A DNA stretch of 64,000 bases from Polytrichum commune (lineage: Eukaryota > Streptophyta > Polytrichopsida > Polytrichales > Polytrichaceae). Under the pieces are notes generated by a model. That model saw only the letters and a list, made by a program, of their open reading frames with translations, did no database searches and was not told where the DNA came from. Both the position numbers and the translations under genes were made by a program. The stretch is taken from contig OX485805.1 in assembly GCA_950295325.1 (NCBI GenBank), forward strand, positions 29,375,501-29,439,500, read 5' to 3'. Below are positions 10,601-23,240 of this stretch, piece by piece (the first letter of the stretch is position 1; every line of letters starts with the position of its first letter).

Positions 10601-13600
10601 AATCCTCGTAACCAAAAGACAACTTGCTGTTTTTGGATGGTCCCTCAGGAATGTTTTGGGATAGGTCTTGAGCTGAAAATATATGCTTCAGCAACAGCTG
10701 TGCCAGATCAGAGGTGCCAAATTGAGCAAGCTCCAGCACCTCCGTCAACAAAGCTTGTTGTTGTCGCTTCAAAACTGTTTTCAGATATTGAATAACCACC
10801 ATAAAACCTTCATTATTCCATCCTCAAATTCAACAAGATTTCCACAAAATAGTAACAAGTACACTAATTCAAGATGTAAATCTAACTTTGAGAACTACAC
10901 CAGGTATGCTAGAGAAAAAAACTGTCCTTGCAGATGCTCTATCTCATTTTCTCGCCCACCAGAAATCAAAATCACTTCTACAGAAAGAAAACCTAACCTG
11001 GAAATTCTGATATTTCTGATCCATATCACTTGCAATCAGTTTTAAATTTAGTTTATGCCAATTTTTTGCGCAAAGTTCCTTTACTCGAAATCCAGCATGC
11101 AAATTAAAATATAGAGATAACAATAAACTTCAAAGAGCAAGTCATGCATCAGATGTCGTTACTTCTTGGCAATTTGATGTTCATCAAGTACAAATACATC
11201 AATCTCTTGAAATCTCACCTTTGCGAGAGCGCTCTAGTGCTAAAATCTTCTCTTTACAATCTTGCTCCTTTCCTTTCTGGCTGGCCAAAAGCTGCTGTAT
11301 GGAAAATATGTTCAAGATCACTCCTGCATGCTCAACCAGCTTGCTTTTGAGGATCGTCCGGGTTTCAAGCAATACCTGCTCCTGTTCATCCCAATAATTT
11401 GCTTGGAGCCATTCAAGAGCCTGAAACACACATGACATAAAATACATGCTTAAGAACAGAGAGAACAGCATGTTCTTAAATTCTCTTTGGAGACATTGGT
11501 GGATATGATTGCAAAACTCTCTTCAAATAATCAGTTCTATGTCCAAATTATGATTTTTGCTTATTGTGTGCATATGTATTATCATTACATAAATTGTCTG
11601 ATGAATGCAACTGCCTCCATCAAAGTATTCCTACAAGGCTTGCTAGCAATTGAAACACCTGAAAGATATTCCATTCCTTGAAAAAGCGTTCATGTAAGAC
11701 ATCCTAATTGTAAGTCGTGCATAGTGCTTGTGAGATAATTGCTTTTCCTTGGTCCTCTACTTGTCATAGGTGGTAAATTACTTTTTTTCTTACAGGAAAG
11801 CCATGTAGTGTAATAAACACTGAGCACAAATTGTTTGTTATTATGATTAAATTGCAACATATGTCCAAGATTCCCTGTAATTGTGTTTAGTTAACCACAG
11901 GGTAATCGACTGGAGCATTTATTATCACATGAGATATTCAACCACAAAAGAAAGACCCAAAACTTTTTGACATGATGGTATGAAGTGTCGAACCTGTTTG
12001 CTTGCATGACGTAATAAAGGTAGGGATGGGAGCTCATTATGAGATGTTTCTGTCGTCAGCCAAAAGGATATGTCAGAATGAACTACTGCACTGGATTGGA
12101 TTGAAGATCCAATTTCTGTAAAATTGTAGTAAAAAATGTTCACCTCCTCATATCTACATCAGTGCACTTTTTATTCCTCCTAGTGATATTTGTTTGATGC
12201 TTGTACTTGGTTGCATAAGAAAATACTGCCATCTTTAAGAAAGTGTAAGGAATCATGATGAGACTGCAAAAAATCAACACGATGAACTGCTAGTAATTGG
12301 ATTGACATAATTTTCTCCTTGTTACTCTCCTAGGGCCCTTGTTACCAAGGACTTTAGAAAAGTAACAATTTGCTAGCAATGTAATTGGCTTCATTAGTCC
12401 CTTTCTCCTGTAAGGAATCTTACATATTTCACAAACATGAATGAACAAACATTCCATCCTGTTACTGCGAAGAGAAAGGGCACATGCAATTTGAGGCGTC
12501 TCGAATTAAACGCACCATGTCGAATATCAACAAATGACCGAGGAAAACTGACAGCCTCAGCACGATTTGCAACAGAGGATCTGTTCCGCGTTGTTGCCTG
12601 ATCCACCACTCCATTCACTAACCTGCAATAATTCACGGATGCCTGATTACAAAACTACTATGTAAAACATTTCAGTAAAAATCCGCCATCTACTGCTTCT
12701 ACAAACCAATACCACTCAAAAGTCCACCCTAACAGAATGCAAAACTCTTCCACCTTGCAAGAGGCTGTGAACATGGAGGCTTGCCTCATAATAGCTGTCG
12801 CATACAGCATTTGAAGCAACTCATTGGATAAAGCTGCATCCTGTGAGATTCCTGCACTGAGTACGTGAATTATGAGGAAAATTAGATCAAATTTTCTAAT
12901 TTTGATCTATAATTTCAATAATGACAGCATGAAGGAAGAGTAGGAACTCCACGTACGTTATGCATGGGTCTTGTAGGTGGATTTTTATGAGCCCAGCAGT
13001 GATTTCAACAGCAACTGGCAGACCTCCTCTGCTTTTCCATGCAGACACCTACAACCCAGCCCCAAAAAAATCAGGAGGAGAGCCCCGGAGAATTTGCACA
13101 GTCTCAAAGTGCAAACACAAACCCTAATTCCAGAAACAGCTTGGCTAAAAAGACCATAGAGAGCATCACAAACTTCTAAAATTCACAGATCACTAAAATC
13201 ACATTGATTCAATCACATCAAACTACAACATTGTAATAATGCCTACCAAACAGGTTATCTTCTGGTTCTATAGTTTATCGTATCATAAGATGACCTCAGC
13301 AGTTGAATTATGAGTTCAATCAATGTTGAACTCAGAATTCAACAATCGCTAAATATTGAGTTAGCACTGAAAAGGTGTATAACTTCAAAAAGATGCCAAA
13401 CCCTGAAGGGTATGTATCATGTATTATCAACACTGAATAAACAATTTAACACTGTCCACTTGCATTTTGAGATGAGGGGAGCAATTTCATAAATTGAGGA
13501 GGCTACTGAGAAGACTTCCACGTCTAATTCAATCCTGGTTCCAACAAAGCAACTAAACTCAGCCAAAATTGCAAAGTTATCCAGTTACTGTTTTCATGAT

Positions 13601-14097
13601 CAGTTTATCGTATCGAAACATGACCTAAGGAGTTGAAATTATGAGTTCAATCAATGTTCAACGAAACATTAGCTGAATGTTGTGTTAGCGCTGATAAGAT
13701 GCTAAACATCATGTTCAACATCTGAAGGGTTTGTATCATCAACACTGAATCAACATTAAAATCTGATCACTTGCATTTCGAGATCAGGGAAACAAATTGT
13801 CTTGAACAAATAAACCAAATGAGGAGACTACTGAAGTAACTTCCGCATCCAATTCAATCCTGGTTCATTCAAAGCAACAAAACTCAGAAAAAACTTGCAA
13901 TGCAAATTATCCAGTTACTGCATTGATGATCAATGATCATCGCTTTGCTGTTCAGATAGATACTTTTAATCCTAAACCCTAAACCATTAAACCCTTACTC
14001 GATTCAGAGCTTCCGTAACCTCTGTGGTCGACGTTGAGAGAAAACAGCAGCGCACATAGTGCCACTGCTGCCAGCTCTCCCATGGCACCTTCCGCAT
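7675..14097 (-). CDS. LAS1: LAS1, pre-rRNA (ITS2) processing HEPN nuclease
   Basis: Las1 is the HEPN endoribonuclease that cuts ITS2 during 60S ribosomal subunit maturation in the nucleolus, working with the Grc3/NOL9 kinase (family knowledge). Exons, in gene order: 14097-13999, 13048-12957, 12856-12785, 12622-12516, 12049-11994, 11420-11219, 10774-10021, 9232-8977, 8319-7675. All phases close, giving about 760 residues. The N-terminus MRKVPWESWQQWHYV matches the VPW..W.EW signature; VSAWKSRGGLPVAVE and AIMRLVNGVVDQ follow. The HEPN catalytic motif R-x4-H appears as RHETSH (residues 122-127), split by intron 4. The C-terminal plant Las1 motif WKPCAIGLLPSEF is in the last exon, followed by an acidic, low-complexity tail. 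Intron 3 is GC-AG. The last about 25 residues lie in a segment that is duplicated downstream, so the native C-terminus may have been altered. Confidence 0.94.
8498..8567. repeat. Foldback hairpin in LAS1 intron 8
   Basis: An inverted repeat whose arms begin TTTATTGAGGG and contain CTCATTTT and its complement can form a stem of about 30 bp. The flanking right side (about 8560-8690) resembles 24180-24330 near the KNOX gene, so this is part of a dispersed repeat family. Confidence 0.55.
9493..9941. mobile_element. MITE-like element in LAS1 intron 7
   Basis: An imperfect terminal inverted repeat of about 23 bases bounds about 450 bp: AGGTGCAATTACACACAACC on the left, against AGGTGTGTTTACACACAGCC read from the right end. 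Internally there are two near-copies of a CTTTCTTTGGYTCTRTTCT stretch. There is no coding capacity. It lies wholly inside the intron between exons 10774-10021 and 9232-8977. Confidence 0.55.
13268..13936. repeat. Two-unit tandem repeat in LAS1 intron 1
   Basis: Two diverged units of about 335 bp (about 13268-13601 and 13602-13936) share many blocks in order: AGTTTATCGTATC, ATTATGAGTTCAATCAATGTT, GTATCATCAACACTGAAT-like, CACTTGCATTT, TTCAATCCTGGTTC and TTATCCAGTTACTG. The array fills most of intron 1 (13049-13998), starting right after the first coding exon. Confidence 0.85.
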
Positions 14098-14226
14098 TGG
14101 GAATTGCAGCTAAGAAACTTCACAATTTATCGTTTCATTCTTCAACCAAAACTACGTCGTCGCATCTGTGTGAGTCTAGTAAGAGCTCCGAATGCATTCC
14201 TCAATCTGCCAAGAGCCCAGAGCCTT

Positions 14227-14240
14227 AAACCCTAAACCCT
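14227..14240 (-). promoter_or_regulatory. Telo-box pair upstream of LAS1
   Basis: AAACCCTAAACCCT lies 130 bp upstream of the LAS1 start codon. This plant telo-box is typical of promoters and leaders of ribosome-related genes, which suits a ribosome biogenesis factor. A second cluster lies just inside intron 1 near 13974-13995. Confidence 0.6.
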
Positions 14241-15039
14241 TGCGTGATGAATGATGGAAACCCTTGGATGAGAATGATAAGCCGGGATGGAAATCGTCAC
14301 AGTGTCACAAAACTGGGCCGAACTTTCATTACCGTAGTAGGTACCTCATTAGTTTGGCCGTAAGTTTAATAATCCTCTTGAGACAGGGTGCCACATGTCG
14401 CGCAGTGGTTGGTTGGAACATGTGAAAAAGTTGAATAGGAATGAAACCAAAAGAGTAAATCTTTTGCATTACCTACCATAAACATTGTATAGCCTTGGTT
14501 CTAACTGTTCAGTGGAATCAACCTTTATATCAATAGCCAATCAATTTTAACTATATACACTACATCAAACAAGTTTATTAGTGTGATCTTTTGTACAATA
14601 TGACTTATTATCGTGACACTCCAATATGATGCTCAACTTTTCAAGCATCCGATTGTTATATTCCAAGGTCCCATTAAACAAACAATGGAAACTTAGTAAT
14701 GTTACAGGAGTGTCAACTTATTAAGATAAATTTGATTTCACTTATGGACATGTGGTGACACGTGCAAGTGTATGGATGCGTTTGTTGCTTTTGTGTGAGT
14801 ATATCTTCTAATATTTACTTCATTAGTTGTATTAATTTTGGCACAAGATATAAATTATAAATAAATGTGAATACCTTTTAGATATTTACAAAATATAAAA
14901 TTTTATTGTTAGTCACACTAATGAGCCCACTCGTTATACACCAATGTGAATCTTCTAATGCCATACAATCAAACATTAAAAGATAAGTAAAAGAAATTTG
15001 TATTGTTTTTAGGTTGCCAATGAATTTACATAAGTTAGA

Positions 15040-16960
15040 AACCTTGAAGCTTTACTTGTCAACTCAACATCTTCTCTTGTTGATTTCAGAAAAAATCTTT
15101 TGACACATTCCCACGTGACTGGCTTTGGGCAGGCCTCCAACGATTACGTGTACCACCTCGTTTACAACATGTTGTAAAAGCCATGTACACCATAGTTTAT
15201 GCAAAAGTTTGAATAAATGATGACACACATGATGAATTATTGTCAGACATTGGTGTTGAACAAGGATGTCCCCTCTCTCTCACACTATTTGGCTCGTACA
15301 TTGATGAACTCAAAACAAGAAAATGGTAGAACCGTGAGGCTTGTTCTTTATTATGAAAGACTACAATTGTAGTTGTCCACTTTGCTCATGCCAATTCATG
15401 GCTATTCACTATACCAAACCTTTCTTGGATTTTGTGCACCTTCTTCTCAAATACGGGTCAAGGATTGAAGCTACTCATTTATCACCCAAATTTTTTAAAA
15501 TAAATAATCAAGAACTACCGAAATAACTATAGTTAACTAGATTTCTTTCAATGCATTTTAGGGAGCACTTATATATATATATATATAGATAAACTATAGA
15601 TAACATCCACATTAAATACAGTGGACCAAAAATAACAAGAACAAGAAACGTCTAAGTGTGAACACAAAGTGGTTAGGAATTTTGCTCTTGAAACGAAGAA
15701 GTTGATGCATAGTCTCTGTCCTACAGACATAGCCAACAAATTTGGATGAGATCGATGGGGATTCTCCATATTTATTTAACACATTCATTGCCATTATTCT
15801 TTATGTTGTACTTTCAAAATTTGGAGCAAGCCTACAAAGACTTTTCAACATGCTATATGAGTTTTGCACTTATTCTAGCCTTGAAGTCAATTTTTCTAAG
15901 ACTAAAATCATCATATTTGGCCGCAACAAACGGAAATTAAATCAAGAGGTTTTTTACCTAAACAAATATCCAATTGAGATACCTCATGAATACAAATACA
16001 TTGGGATTGATTTTTATTCACATGCATGCTTTGAGCCATCTAGTAAAAAACGAAGAATCGCATGTATGAAAGCCTTGATGGACACTTTAAGGAAAGAAAC
16101 AATAGTCGGAGTCACATGTTGGGAATTCAAATCCCATCTTTTCAAGGCTTTAGTGCTTCCAACTTTCACATATGGCATTGAAATATGGGGAGGCGATTTG
16201 AAAAACTCTCATTGGAAAGTTTTCAAGAAGGGCATGAAGATGCATATGATGTCTCACATCAAAGTGTGTTCTACGACAACCTATCATATTTTGTTGCTCA
16301 ATTTTGGAGAACTTCCCAAAGAATTACATGCTCACAAGCTCACTATATGCTTTAAACAACAACTCGCCCACATATCCCCTTCTTGGTTAGTCGATAAAGC
16401 AACCTCACTTTCCTAACACCTAGCCGAACAAGGAATTAACACCTAGCACAAATCAACAACCACGTGGAAGTCATCATCATGGGGTCTATCTCATTGGGAC
16501 ACCCACGACAACCCAACCACATCAAAAATAATATATGATGATATCATGGAGGTTTTTCTTGCTAAAGAGTGGAACTCTTTCCATCCCTTAGGGAAGAAAC
16601 TAGATAACCTCCACCTCAAGGATTTTCTCAATTACAAATGTGAAGTGTACTTGAAGCAACCATTCACACCACCACAAAGCAAGATCATTATTGTTTACCA
16701 CACCTCGAACCATAGATTTGCCATTGAAATTAGACGATAGTCATCTATCCCTATCTCTAAATGATACTAGACTATGCCACTTTTGCTCCAATGATGCAGT
16801 TGAAACCGAGGCACATTTTGTGTTGGAATGTTGCCTATATATGGCCATTCCCACATGGTTTTACCAGTTAATCATAGTTTTTCCTGAAAGCGGGTAAACC
16901 TCCCTTTGTTTTGGCAAAGGGACTCGGCTATCCCAGTGCACCCACAAGAACTTGCTCTAG
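15040..16960 (+). pseudogene. Decayed LINE (non-LTR retrotransposon) reverse transcriptase
   Basis: A broken reverse transcriptase is recognisable in three frames. Near 15255 a block reads EQGCPLSLTLFGSYIDEL, the classic LINE RT motif. The longest open piece (15742-16416) gives LQRLFNMLYEFCTYSSLEVN, FSKTKIIIFGR, YKYIGIDFYSH and YGIEIWGGD, the RT palm/thumb end. Further on, about 16740-16870 encodes a zinc-knuckle-like CHFCSNDAVETEAHFVLEC, as in zf-RVT tails of plant LINEs. Several stops and frameshifts separate the parts, and the FADD catalytic box is not visible. It lies between the 5' ends of LAS1 and SRP14 and is not functional. Confidence 0.85.
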
Positions 16961-18007
16961 AGATGTTCAAGTAGGATTTAGTTAAGTAGCTTTCACACAT
17001 GCTCATTGTTTTATCTACCAAGCAATGACAATGAATGAGGTCCATAGTCGATGAGGTCCATTTAACTGCTCACTAGGGTCATGTAATGCTGACATGGATG
17101 AGATCTATATATTTTAGGCGAACAAAGTTAAGGTTTATCTGGTGGCGGCTTATGATTGACTACCCTCTCAAGAGCTTTGACAACTATCGTAGCCAAACAT
17201 TGGAATTTTGATGAGTGGTTATATGTTAACCTATAGATCGACTATGTATTACCCTAACTTTACCCCTTTAAATTTTGTAGTAATTTCCATATTCATGAAA
17301 AAAATTGCATTTTACCTTAGAATATGTTTATCTTTGCAAGAAAAATAATTCCATGCTATAAATCCTCCTAAATAGATGCAAACTCTCTTGTCTTATCAAT
17401 TATAGATGCCTCAACTTTATGATCCACCTAATCTTAAATGGGGGTATTTGGGTAAACTGGATGTTTTCAAACAACCATGTGGGGACCTAGGAGCTTGCCC
17501 TGGGGAGATAGGTGCCGACTAGCTTGTTTGTACTATTCAAGGTGTTCACCTTCACAAGGATGTAGTACTCATCATGGCCCCTCTATTTCTCACAATGTTT
17601 GTTTTTGGATTACACATACAAATTCTGACCAACATGAAAATGCAACAATACCATATTTCACACCAATGGCAACATCAAAGTTGTCTTCCTTTTTTTCTTT
17701 TTCTTTTTCTTTTTTTGCAGACACACAAAAATTTCAACCTCACGAATTGGAGTATGTTACAATGATTATCCCAATCAATTACTATTTGGAATTATGCAAT
17801 GCAATAACATCTTACTCAGGAGTTTGTTTTTTACTAGCAAATGTTCAATAGGTTGTTTGGACATCATAGAACATAAATGACTTGGCTTGGTAAAACACTA
17901 CAATCTCATTAAATAGTTATAGCATTGCGTGGCTCTGAATAGTAACAAACACTAATTGGGACAAACAATGTAGAATACGTAAGAAACAATAAAAGTAATC
18001 ATAGAAG
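16961..18007. other. Gene-free spacer
   Basis: I see no supportable gene. The stretch has a pyrimidine-rich patch (about 17690-17718) and AT-rich filler between the LINE remnant and the next inverted-repeat element. Confidence 0.4.
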
Positions 18008-18390
18008 GGTAGAGCCGCACCACCTAGCTAAGAGAACTAGCTAACTTACGAGTTAGTGAAGACTAGCTAACCAAAGTTTTAGCTAACTAAAATCGTGGTT
18101 GCACCACCTACTTAGGAGATTTAGCCAACAATACGAGTTAGTGAAATCAACTAACTCGTACACTAGCCAACCGATCACACGGTTGCACATCGATCCTAAT
18201 TACCACTGACCAAGATTGAACGAGTGAAGTTTTGTTCAACTTGTTGATTGAAGTTTTGAACATGACACTAATTATGAGGCCTTATAAGTTTGTGGTCCAC
18301 ATCATTTATGTTTCATTATGATTAAAATAAAATAAAATAACATCTAAACTTGGACATCAAAATGACAATTTAATACTATTATATAATGAC

Positions 18391-18421
<31 letters not shown>

Positions 18422-18703
18422 ATCAAAAGTGCTAATTCAAGACAATGTAAGAAATAATGTGGTCCACCTCGTAGTGAAATAGAAAAGAGATGGAAAAATG
18501 AAGGCGGACATTTAAGAAAAGGACTTGGACTGAAAAAGTTAGTTAACATTAGGGGTATGAGTGAATTAAGATTTCTTCACAAAAATAAAGTCCCAAAAGT
18601 TAGTTAACTTCTAATTTGATAGCTTTTAATTTTAACCTTAATTTAAACTAGGTAATGCAGCTGTGAGATAGATTAGCTCTTAGTGAGACGTGCGACCGGA
18701 GCC
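18008..18703. mobile_element. TIR element upstream of SRP14
   Basis: Imperfect terminal inverted repeats of about 30 bp (left GGTAGAGCCGCACCACCTAG, right end read back GGCTCCGGTCGCACGTCTC, both followed by a CTAAGAG block) bound about 700 bp. Internally there are several CTAGCTAAC/GAGTTAGTG palindromic blocks and an (ATT)n microsatellite at about 18392-18417. There is no reading frame. It ends close to the SRP14 promoter. Confidence 0.5.
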
Positions 18704-18763
18704 TAAGTAAGGCCCATCCACCATACATTTTTTGTTTAACCAGGTTGAAGTCTGAACTTGGAA

Positions 18764-18922
18764 CTTATACCCGCCCTCAGTCCACTGAGTCCTTATACCC
18801 GGTCACCTGGTCTCGCCTATTCGGTGTCCTTACCTGGTCATCCTATTCGATCTCCCTACCCGGTATCTTTACCCGGTCATCATAATCGGTCTCCATACCC
18901 GGTCTCTCTACCCGGCTACTCA
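18764..18922 (+). repeat. CCCGGT-rich short tandem repeat in SRP14 5' region
   Basis: A degenerate array of about 20-40 base units built on TACCCGGTC and CTATTCGGTCTC lies 90-250 bp upstream of the SRP14 start codon. It is probably in the promoter or 5' leader. Five or more ACCCGG/ACCTGG cores can be counted. Confidence 0.65.
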
Positions 18923-19011
18923 AGTAAGACTAGCATCAGTCTGCTTAGTTTCGTCGGAGTTCTTCGCCACTCTGCCTTTGGACGCTCTCGTCATCGCATC
19001 TACCGAACACG

Positions 19012-21559
19012 ATGGTACGCAATTTACCATCAAACTCTACGAACACATTCTATTCCTCAATGCCTCTGCTGTGTCTATCCGATTCTCTAAATCCCAGCCA
19101 ATGACATGAAATATCCGCAAATCCGTATCACTTGTAATGGTTTTTGCTGATTTTGGGGGATGCAACTTGCAAGCATGCGTCTCCGATTCTAGCTACTTCA
19201 TGTTTACTGCGAATTGAAATAGTGCGGAATTCATGTTGAAAGAGCCCTGGAACCAGGGGCTGAGTGGCTGGCTGTGTTGCAGAGGATTTATTGAAGACTT
19301 AGGGTTTGAGATCAGGAGTTAGTTGTTTTGTTGTTCAATTGTTACGAGTAATGTCGGTATCTTGCGATGGTTTCTTGCTACTTTAGTTTCTCTGTGGCGA
19401 ATTGAAGAATCCGTCATTGATGTTTCGAAGTGGGGAGTCGAAGCAGGGGTTGGGCTTGTGGTCTAAGCAGGGTTTTAGGGTTTGGGAGCCATTAGGGTTA
19501 AAATGCTACGCGGGTGACATGACTTGTAGGATCGAGTGGTCTGGTATTGATTCGTTCCAAGTAATGTGGAATTACTTGCTACTTTGAATTGAAGAATCCG
19601 TCATTCATGTTGACGGGGTTGAGCTTGCTTGCATACAGAGAGAGGTTTCAGGATTTGGGAAGCAGGAGTGGTTTTGGTCCCGATTTGCAATTGTTTTAAA
19701 GATGGATGGCTTGTGTCATTGTTGCAGGTGCTTTTAGATTTAGATCCATTCTTGAATGAGCTAACGAAGCTGTACGAGCAGACGAAGAACTCGGGGACTG
19801 TGTGGGTTACGCTTAAACGCTGTAATTAATTCTACTTTCCCTCTACTTCTACTGGAATTGTGAAGTGATTAGGAGTTGCAACAAGTATGATGATTGGTCA
19901 ATTAGCGTTTGGGAGTCCTTATTCTAGTTGATTAGGATCTAGTTAGTGAGCAAGGACTATGCACTCTAGTTGTTGTGTCCTAATTTGGTATGAGGTTCTT
20001 GTGTTTGTCTTTTCTTAGGGCCACTGTCTTTACACTATGGCTAAGGGCTATGATCATGAAATTGTGCTTTGAGGACCCTGGAAAGTCATTCAAAGGCCGT
20101 ATCATGGAAATTAGAAAGAAATCGGATTGTATGTGGTTACGGGCTTTAAGTGTAGTGTAAAGACAGCGGGCTCTCAACCGAATTTTATTCTTAGTAGCAT
20201 CCTATTCATGTGCGCCTTTCCATGTTTTGAAGTGTGCTGGTCTCCAGGTTTGTGCAAGACCCACCTCTTTGTGGTGGGCTTGACGCAAAAGCTGGTAGAC
20301 CATGAAACGGTATCCAATTCATGCCATGTAGGTTTGTTCATCCATATTAAATTTCCTTGGTTTCTTAGGCCCTCAAGCTCTAGTGTTAAAGTGAAGTGGG
20401 ACAGTTTCGCCCTTTCCACTAATGGGATACTTTTGATTCCAATTGTCACAGACCCTCAAGCTCTAGTGTAAAGTACCCCTTAACCATGGAAGGTGGGACA
20501 AGAAAAAGTTGCAGTAATCACTGCAGGGGCCAAGTTCATGATCTCAACTTTGTTATTGTCTGTAGACGTCAATCTCAGGTGGCCTAATCACAAATTTAAT
20601 GTGGTTGGTAACTGTAGCAACTCTCCAGCGGCAGAAGAAGCGGAAAACTATTGAAGAAGCACCTACAAAAGTGCCAGAGCCATCTGAGTTCCGCTGTTTA
20701 GTCCGAGCTACAGATGGCAAGAAGAAGATCAGCTGCTCAGTAAGCTCTTATCCCTCTTTCTTTCGTATTATAGTAGACTGGTTTCAACCCAACACCATCA
20801 AAATGTGGACACCTATATTTGAGTGGTGTGTGGTTACATGTGGATCTAAGAACAGACACCTAAAAGACATGTGTTAAGAGATTGGACTACGTGCTCAAAT
20901 TATGTTATTTATTCTAGGCTCAATAGTCAACATAATTGAGGGAGGCTTCATGACCTTTCACTGAGCACAAAAAATTTCAATTCATACAAGCTCCAAAAAT
21001 TATGAGGGAAATGGCTATGGCATGATGTGGATTGCTAATCATCTCACACTAATTGGGTATTTATCCTACAAGAAATGGGTGCAAAGTTAAAGGTGTTGAT
21101 GAATACTCGTGTACATAAGATTGGATGAGTACAAGCATGTCCTTGCAAACTTGAAAGTAGAAGTCTTGGGTTTCTGTTGGGGAAAACATGAGTGACGAGG
21201 TATCCATGTTGCTGTATTAGTGTGTATGAAGCAATTTCCAGTTGTGGAAGGTCTTTTTGCATACAAAAGTCTCTCATGATTGTTTGTATCCCTGCAGGTC
21301 AATTCTGCTTGAGTTGTAGAAGTATCTTTTGAGGGCGTATCTCTGCTATGTTTGTATTAGCTGGCGTACTTGTTAGAATTGCTCACTTTGATTCTTATTA
21401 GGATACATGCTTTGGATGCAGCTGACAGCTAAAGATCATCAACGATTTCAAACATCTTATGCAACTGTGCTGAAAGCACATATGGATGCTTTGAAGAAGA
21501 GAGAAAAGAAAGATAAGAAAGACAAAAAGATTGCCCCTGTCAAGGCTCCAGGGTCATAA
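19012..21559 (+). CDS. SRP14: SRP14, signal recognition particle 14 kDa protein
   Basis: SRP14 pairs with SRP9 on the Alu domain of SRP RNA and slows elongation while ribosomes dock at the ER (family knowledge). Exons: 19012-19014 (only the ATG), 19728-19821, 20618-20739, 21422-21559; phases close to 118 residues. The protein reads VLLDLDPFLNELTKLYEQT, SGTVWVTLKR, EFRCLVRATDGKKKISCS, KDHQRFQTSYATVLKAHMDA and a Lys-rich tail, colinear with Arabidopsis SRP14 over its whole length. The start codon standing alone in exon 1, followed by GTACGC, fits the conserved VLL start of exon 2. Intron 1 carries a tandem repeat array and intron 3 a dispersed family A repeat. A candidate poly(A) signal lies 430 bp past the stop. 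Confidence 0.96.
19207..19727 (+). repeat. Three-unit tandem repeat in SRP14 intron 1
   Basis: Three diverged units (about 19207-19398, 19399-19583, 19584-19727) each begin near GAATTGAA and share CCGTCATTSATGTT, a TTAGGGTTTG/TTCAGGATTTGG block and CTTGCTACTTT at the unit end. The array fills the 3' part of intron 1 up to the acceptor. The sense strand is G/T rich. Confidence 0.75.
20800..21100 (+). mobile_element. Family A dispersed repeat in SRP14 intron 3
   Basis: The sequence matches the repeat at 7311-7676 block by block: GTGGATCTAAGAAC, GATTGGACTACGTGCTCAAA, a TTCTAGGCTCAATAGTCAAC block, CATCTCACACTAATTG and a final AAGAAATGGGTGCAAAG. It has no coding capacity. It sits between the third and fourth SRP14 exons. 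Confidence 0.7.
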
Positions 21560-21988
21560 CTACTTCTTAGTTCTTTCTTGAACAATTATTAGAGCTTTTA
21601 GAGTTGAGATTTTGACACAATTTTTTCAAGATGGCTAGAGTCATCAAAACTGGGGACTATGGTCATCTATTGTCCAAAGAGATCTGTACGCTCAAAAGTT
21701 GGCCAGTAGAAGATCTCCATCTTTGCAAGCACCTTGTTTAGTAGAGTAGTCTAGGTTCTACTTACATTATGTGTATTCTGAGGATGCCATTACCAGATGC
21801 TTTGACCACTGTTCATGAACGCAGTTATCCCTGACATTCATTTGCAAAACCAAAAACGATTAATGGTTGACGTTATACAATGGTGCTGAGGTATAGCTAT
21901 GAATACTGCTTTGTGGTTTACAGAATGTAATTCCTGCTGTTTTTCAAGGCAGGTGATTTATTCGTATAGTCCGAGCTGTAGTTCAAGC

Positions 21989-21994
21989 AATAAA
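21989..21994 (+). terminator. Candidate SRP14 poly(A) signal
   Basis: An AATAAA hexamer lies about 430 bp downstream of the SRP14 stop codon in otherwise unassigned DNA. It is the first canonical hexamer noticed on that strand after the stop. The cleavage site itself cannot be seen. Confidence 0.4.
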
Positions 21995-23240
21995 GAATGA
22001 CATAGAAGACGTTTCTTAGTTGTCACCTTGCAAAAGCTGAAGTTGTTGCACTAAACCTTCAAGAAAGAAACAACCTCAGCGGACAAATATTGGTGAGTTG
22101 TGAATGAGGAACTTGATGAAGGTTTTATTCAAGGTGCGTACACACATATTGGACACTTGCAAGAATTACAAGTTTTCACTTGCTTTTGTTAAATAAGCAA
22201 ATACATACTAAAATCTTCTTGATATGAAAATCCATTACAAGGCCTACACAAAGGAGTTTGTAATTTATGAACATGGTGGGGTTTAGATATGAATTAGGAT
22301 GCTGATATATATAGTTTAGTAGGCTAAGTTATCATGATTGGGCAAGAATCTCTTATCCTTGCTGTTGATAAGCCATAGAGTGAGGGAGCCTACAAATGGA
22401 CTTGATTGCACGCCGAGCATGAGGCAAGAAGGAAGATGCTTGATCAAGCTTGGGATGTTCTTTTCTCAACCTTGGCAAATTGTATATGTGGAGGCATCAA
22501 GTGAGTTTCTTGGAAGTGGTCATTTTGATAGTTCTTTGTTGTTGATGCTTGCTTGTAAGCCAGTAGAATAGAAAGGTGAACGTAGATTGTTTGCAACAAA
22601 CATGTATGCAATTTATGTGCGATTTGTATCACAGTCTGCTGCTGACATTGTTCATGTTTACAATCTGGACAAGTTGAATAGATGTAGTGGAAAATTTGAC
22701 TGGATGAAAGTCTACAGGTCACATCTAAACTAAATTGTTTTGGAAGCTTTACGATTAGATATCAGCACATGTATAGAATATACTGTTAGCAACAAACACA
22801 GTAAAGAAATTTGCAATGAAAAACCATTACTTACATATGTTTATAAAAACATGATTGTTTATACTCCTGTTGATGCATATTTCATACCGTTTCTAAGCAT
22901 ACTGGTCATAACTTACATCTAAGGCAACCTTACTGCCAGCCTCGCCACAATACTTACCTCCTGGATCTCAAACTTCCAGGAGTCCTATTCAAGAAAACTA
23001 CCTACCAGATTCTGGCTTGCTTCCAGTTCTGAAAGTCCATTGGCTTCTCAGGTGTTTGAAATTCAAAGAAAAACGTCTATAATCTAGTACCTTATATTTG
23101 TGTACACTGCAGCCCAAAATGGTGGCATGTAAGCAAAGTAAGTTAGCCTGTACTAGTAATTATACAAAACTTTTTGATTTTTCTCCCTTCAAGTAAGAAC
23201 TCCGTTTGAGAGGAATCTAATGGCTCCTGATCTAAGCTAC
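21995..23240. other. Convergent intergenic region between SRP14 and KNOX
   Basis: The two genes converge here. No gene is supportable; the right part should hold the 3' untranslated region of the KNOX gene. I see no array or clear inverted-repeat element. Confidence 0.45.

Noticed and set aside
15742-16416. Open 224-codon frame as a functional gene
   Set aside because: It is a fragment of a LINE reverse transcriptase with the upstream half in other frames and the catalytic box missing.
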